Assembly (NCBI GenBank): GCA_001824325.1
Contig: MHXC01000058.1
Coordinates: 32,654-39,707, forward strand
Origin: Parcubacteria group bacterium RIFCSPHIGHO2_01_FULL_47_10b
Lineage (GTDB): Bacteria > Patescibacteriota > Minisyncoccia > 2-01-FULL-47-10
Reading direction: 5' to 3'
DNA: 7,054 nucleotides
In this document: in pieces, positions 5,578-7,054 of the stretch
Layout: every line of letters begins with the position of its first letter
How positions within the stretch are numbered: the first letter of the stretch is position 1
The notes under the pieces: model-generated
Seen by the model: only the letters and a program-made list of their open reading frames with translations
Told to the model about the DNA's origin: nothing
The model's database searches: none
Made by a program: the position numbers and the translations under genes

Positions 5578-5834
5578 ACTTGGTCTTTAAGGATGGCCTT
5601 TGCAAAAGCCTCATCGTGACGGACGGAGATAGTTTTGGCACCAGCTCCAGTAGCCCTACCAGAAGCGATGAACTTAAAATCTTTCGGCTGCCATTGTGGC
5701 AGTTGTGTATTGATATCCAGTGCCTGACGAACAAATTTCCTCACCAAGGCAGCCATTGAGCTTTTTTCTAAAAAGGCACGGTCGCGTAACTGTTCCCACA
5801 CAAATTTTTCTAATTGAATTTGGGTTCGTATCAT
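5574..5834 (-). CDS. Ribbon-helix-helix antitoxin of the PIN toxin (86 aa)
   Basis: DNA-binding antitoxin. The first 40 residues fit a ribbon-helix-helix (CopG/MetJ-type) fold: strand 2-7 (IRTQIQL, which pairs with a second subunit and enters the major groove), helix A about 9-22 (EKFVWEQLRDRAFLE), turn at S25-S26, and helix B about 26-40 (MAALVRKFVRQALD). The tail (50-86) carries G59-R60 and a closing SVRHDEAFA segment, typical of RHH antitoxins whose C-terminus wraps around the PIN toxin. RHH antitoxins repress their own operon, and a candidate operator overlaps the promoter just upstream. The ATG at 5834 is the first possible start after the predicted transcription start and gives a full strand 1. 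It is first in the operon, in the usual antitoxin-toxin order. Confidence 0.87.
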   Translation of the reverse strand: MIRTQIQLEKFVWEQLRDRAFLEKSSMAALVRKFVRQALDINTQLPQWQPKDFKFIASGRATGAGAKTISVRHDEAFAKAILKDQV

Positions 5835-5848
5835 ATGATTACATCATA
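5830..5848. promoter_or_regulatory. Candidate operator: three TATGAT half-sites over the start site
   Basis: On the plus strand ATCATA (5830-5835), TATGAT (5834-5839) and ATCATA (5843-5848) form overlapping palindromes: a perfect 10-base ATCATATGAT (5830-5839) and a 6-3-6 inverted repeat (5834-5848). The second covers the -10 box and the predicted start. The position suits self-repression by the RHH antitoxin. It is inferred from symmetry only, and one half-site is also the -10 box. Confidence 0.5.
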
Positions 5849-5871
5849 ACAGCATGCTTACAGTCTGTCAA
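5843..5871 (-). promoter_or_regulatory. Strong promoter of the toxin-deaminase-HAD operon
   Basis: On the minus strand a consensus TTGACA (5866-5871) and TATGAT (5843-5848, one mismatch) are spaced by exactly 17 bp, with TGT (5849-5851) giving an extended -10. The predicted start is near 5836, two bases before the antitoxin ATG at 5834. The -35 box lies in the last codons of glyS (Ile-Asp-Arg), so no intergenic space is wasted. It is the closest match to consensus in the window. Confidence 0.78.
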
Positions 5872-7054
5872 TCTTCACCCTTGCCTGCTTCATGCTATCC
5901 CTATCGCGCACCGTAACAGTATTATTCTCCAGCGTTTCAAAATCGATCGTTATGCACTTGGGCGTACCAATTTCATCTTGTCGGCGGTAGCGCCGACCGA
6001 TGGCGCCTTTTTCGTCGTAAAATGCCCGCTTGGTATGACGCACCAACTCATATACTTCGCGCGCCTTCACAACTAGTTCCGGTTTATTCCGTAGTAAAGG
6101 AAATACAGCGATTTGGTATGGCGCCAATTCAGGATGCAACTTTAGTACTACGCGCGTTTCGCCCTCGCCCTTACTTTCGCCATCTCCCTTGCCTGCGCTC
6201 GCAACTTTCTCCTCACCATACGCATCAATCAAAAACATTGCCAATAAGCGATCAACGCCGCACGACGGCTCAATAACATACGGCAGTGGATCCTCAATTT
6301 TTTCGCCTGAAAACTTCTCGTGCTGCTTCAGGTCAAAGTCCTGACGATTTACGATTCCCTCGATCTCTCCCCATCCAAACGGGAACTCGTACTCAATGTC
6401 GCTCGCTGCCTTCGCATAATGCGCCAATTCATCGGACCGATGGTCGCGCAGCCGTAGCCGTGCCGGAGACACGCCCAAATCTTTATACCACTGCAACCGC
6501 TCCTCTTTCCATCGCGCGAACCACTCGTCCGCCCTATCAGCAGGTGTGAAAAATTCAATCTCCATCTGTTCGAATTCCCGCATTCGGAAAATAAAGTTCC
6601 CTGTGGTGATTTCGTTGCGAAATGCCTTGCCGATCTGCGCGATACCAAAGGGTAACTCAACCCGCATCGAGTCGCGCACGTTCTTGTAATTAATAAAAAT
6701 ACCTTGCGCAGTTTCCGGTCGCATATAAATACGGCTTTCGTCAGATTCCACCGGACCCCACGACGTCCGAAACATAAGATTAAATTGCTTTGGCTTTGAC
6801 AGCTCACCCTTACATTCGGGGCAGGTGTTATTCGCAACATGTTCCGCTGGTACATGATCAACACGAAATCGCTTATGGCACTTCTTGCATTCGACGAGCT
6901 TGTCATGAAACCCCCCTATATGACCGCTCGCTTCCCATACGCGCGGATGTAAAAAAATACTCGAATCCACCCCCACAATATCTTCCCGCGACTCCACATT
7001 TCGCTGCCACCACAAGCGCTTTATGTTCATCTTCATCTGTACGCCCATAGGACC
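5858..7054 (-). CDS. glyS: Glycyl-tRNA synthetase, single-chain class II (5' end outside window)
   Basis: Charges tRNA-Gly with glycine in the cytosol; the eukaryote/archaea-like homodimeric form (GlyQS), not the bacterial alpha/beta form. Numbering from the Met at 7048 (2 further in-frame codons, Gly-Pro, run to the edge): WWQRNVESREDIVGVDSSIFLHPRVWEASGH is the family's N-terminal block. A zinc ribbon follows with C54-x2-C57 and C76-x2-C79, then RPETAQGIF (110-118), motif 2 GKAFRNE (140-146), REFEQMEIEFF (157-167), motif 3 EPSCGVDRLLAMFL (260-273), and an anticodon-binding domain (about 300-396) with GRRYRRQDEIGTPKCITID. The Met at 7048 is internal: relatives have some 35-45 residues before it and a preceding YGPxG, and here GP is visible. 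The gene is therefore partial only because of the window edge. A Gly/Lys/Glu-rich low-complexity stretch (285-297) sits in a loop before the anticodon domain. The last codons hold the next operon's -35 box. Confidence 0.96.
   Translation of the reverse strand, partial: GPMGVQMKMNIKRLWWQRNVESREDIVGVDSSIFLHPRVWEASGHIGGFHDKLVECKKCHKRFRVDHVPAEHVANNTCPECKGELSKPKQFNLMFRTSWGPVESDESRIYMRPETAQGIFINYKNVRDSMRVELPFGIAQIGKAFRNEITTGNFIFRMREFEQMEIEFFTPADRADEWFARWKEERLQWYKDLGVSPARLRLRDHRSDELAHYAKAASDIEYEFPFGWGEIEGIVNRQDFDLKQHEKFSGEKIEDPLPYVIEPSCGVDRLLAMFLIDAYGEEKVASAGKGDGESKGEGETRVVLKLHPELAPYQIAVFPLLRNKPELVVKAREVYELVRHTKRAFYDEKGAIGRRYRRQDEIGTPKCITIDFETLENNTVTVRDRDSMKQARVKIDRL

Noticed and set aside
6349..6906. 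Long open frame (185 codons) on the minus strand inside glyS
   Set aside because: It is a shifted frame of a gene with unmistakable GlyRS motifs; the translation is rich in Arg, Ser and Cys, has no recognisable domain, and has no start signal.

Overview
The window looks like a compact bacterial chromosome segment, most likely from a Patescibacteria/CPR (Parcubacteria-like) lineage. This is inference. It rests on very tight gene packing, short anchored proteins of unknown function, a small cytosolic protein of a type I associate with those genomes, a single-chain glycyl-tRNA synthetase, and toxin-antitoxin pairs in an otherwise economical layout. UGA is a normal stop here: several genes end in TGA inside ATGA overlaps. 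That argues against the Gracilibacteria/SR1 recoded groups. No gene-free stretch exceeds about 60 bases.

Layout, right to left, because all genes but one lie on the minus strand. The 3' part of glyS (glycyl-tRNA synthetase) enters from the right edge. A strong sigma70-type promoter, whose -35 box lies in the last glyS codons, then starts a chain of six genes joined by 4- or 8-base overlaps: a ribbon-helix-helix antitoxin, a PIN-domain (VapC-like) toxin, an 87-residue orphan, a CDA-fold nucleobase/nucleoside deaminase, a membrane-anchored fibronectin-III protein, and a HAD phosphatase. After a 20-base gap follows a single-pass membrane protein, probably the last gene of the same unit. A second good promoter drives an MntA (minimal nucleotidyltransferase) / HepT (HEPN RNase) toxin-antitoxin pair. 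A third, extended -10 promoter drives a DUF4349-type membrane protein with a long coiled coil. That gene converges, with 5 bases between stop codons, on the only plus-strand gene, a 112-residue conserved-looking protein.

How the genes relate: two complete toxin-antitoxin modules (RHH/PIN and MntA/HepT) keep their signature catalytic residues. The first heads a run in which stop and start codons overlap, so the orphan, the deaminase and possibly the FN3 and HAD genes may be co-translated with it. Three proteins (DUF4349, FN3 and the 237-residue protein) have an N-terminal or central anchor and an outward-facing domain, and belong to the cell envelope.

Expression signals are notable. All three recognisable promoters place the predicted transcription start 2-3 bases before the ATG, so the mRNAs would be leaderless. 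I see no convincing Shine-Dalgarno sequence before any start whose upstream sequence is visible. A G9-A7 homopolymer run sits at the deaminase/FN3 junction. No RNA gene, IS element, CRISPR array or clear intrinsic terminator was seen.
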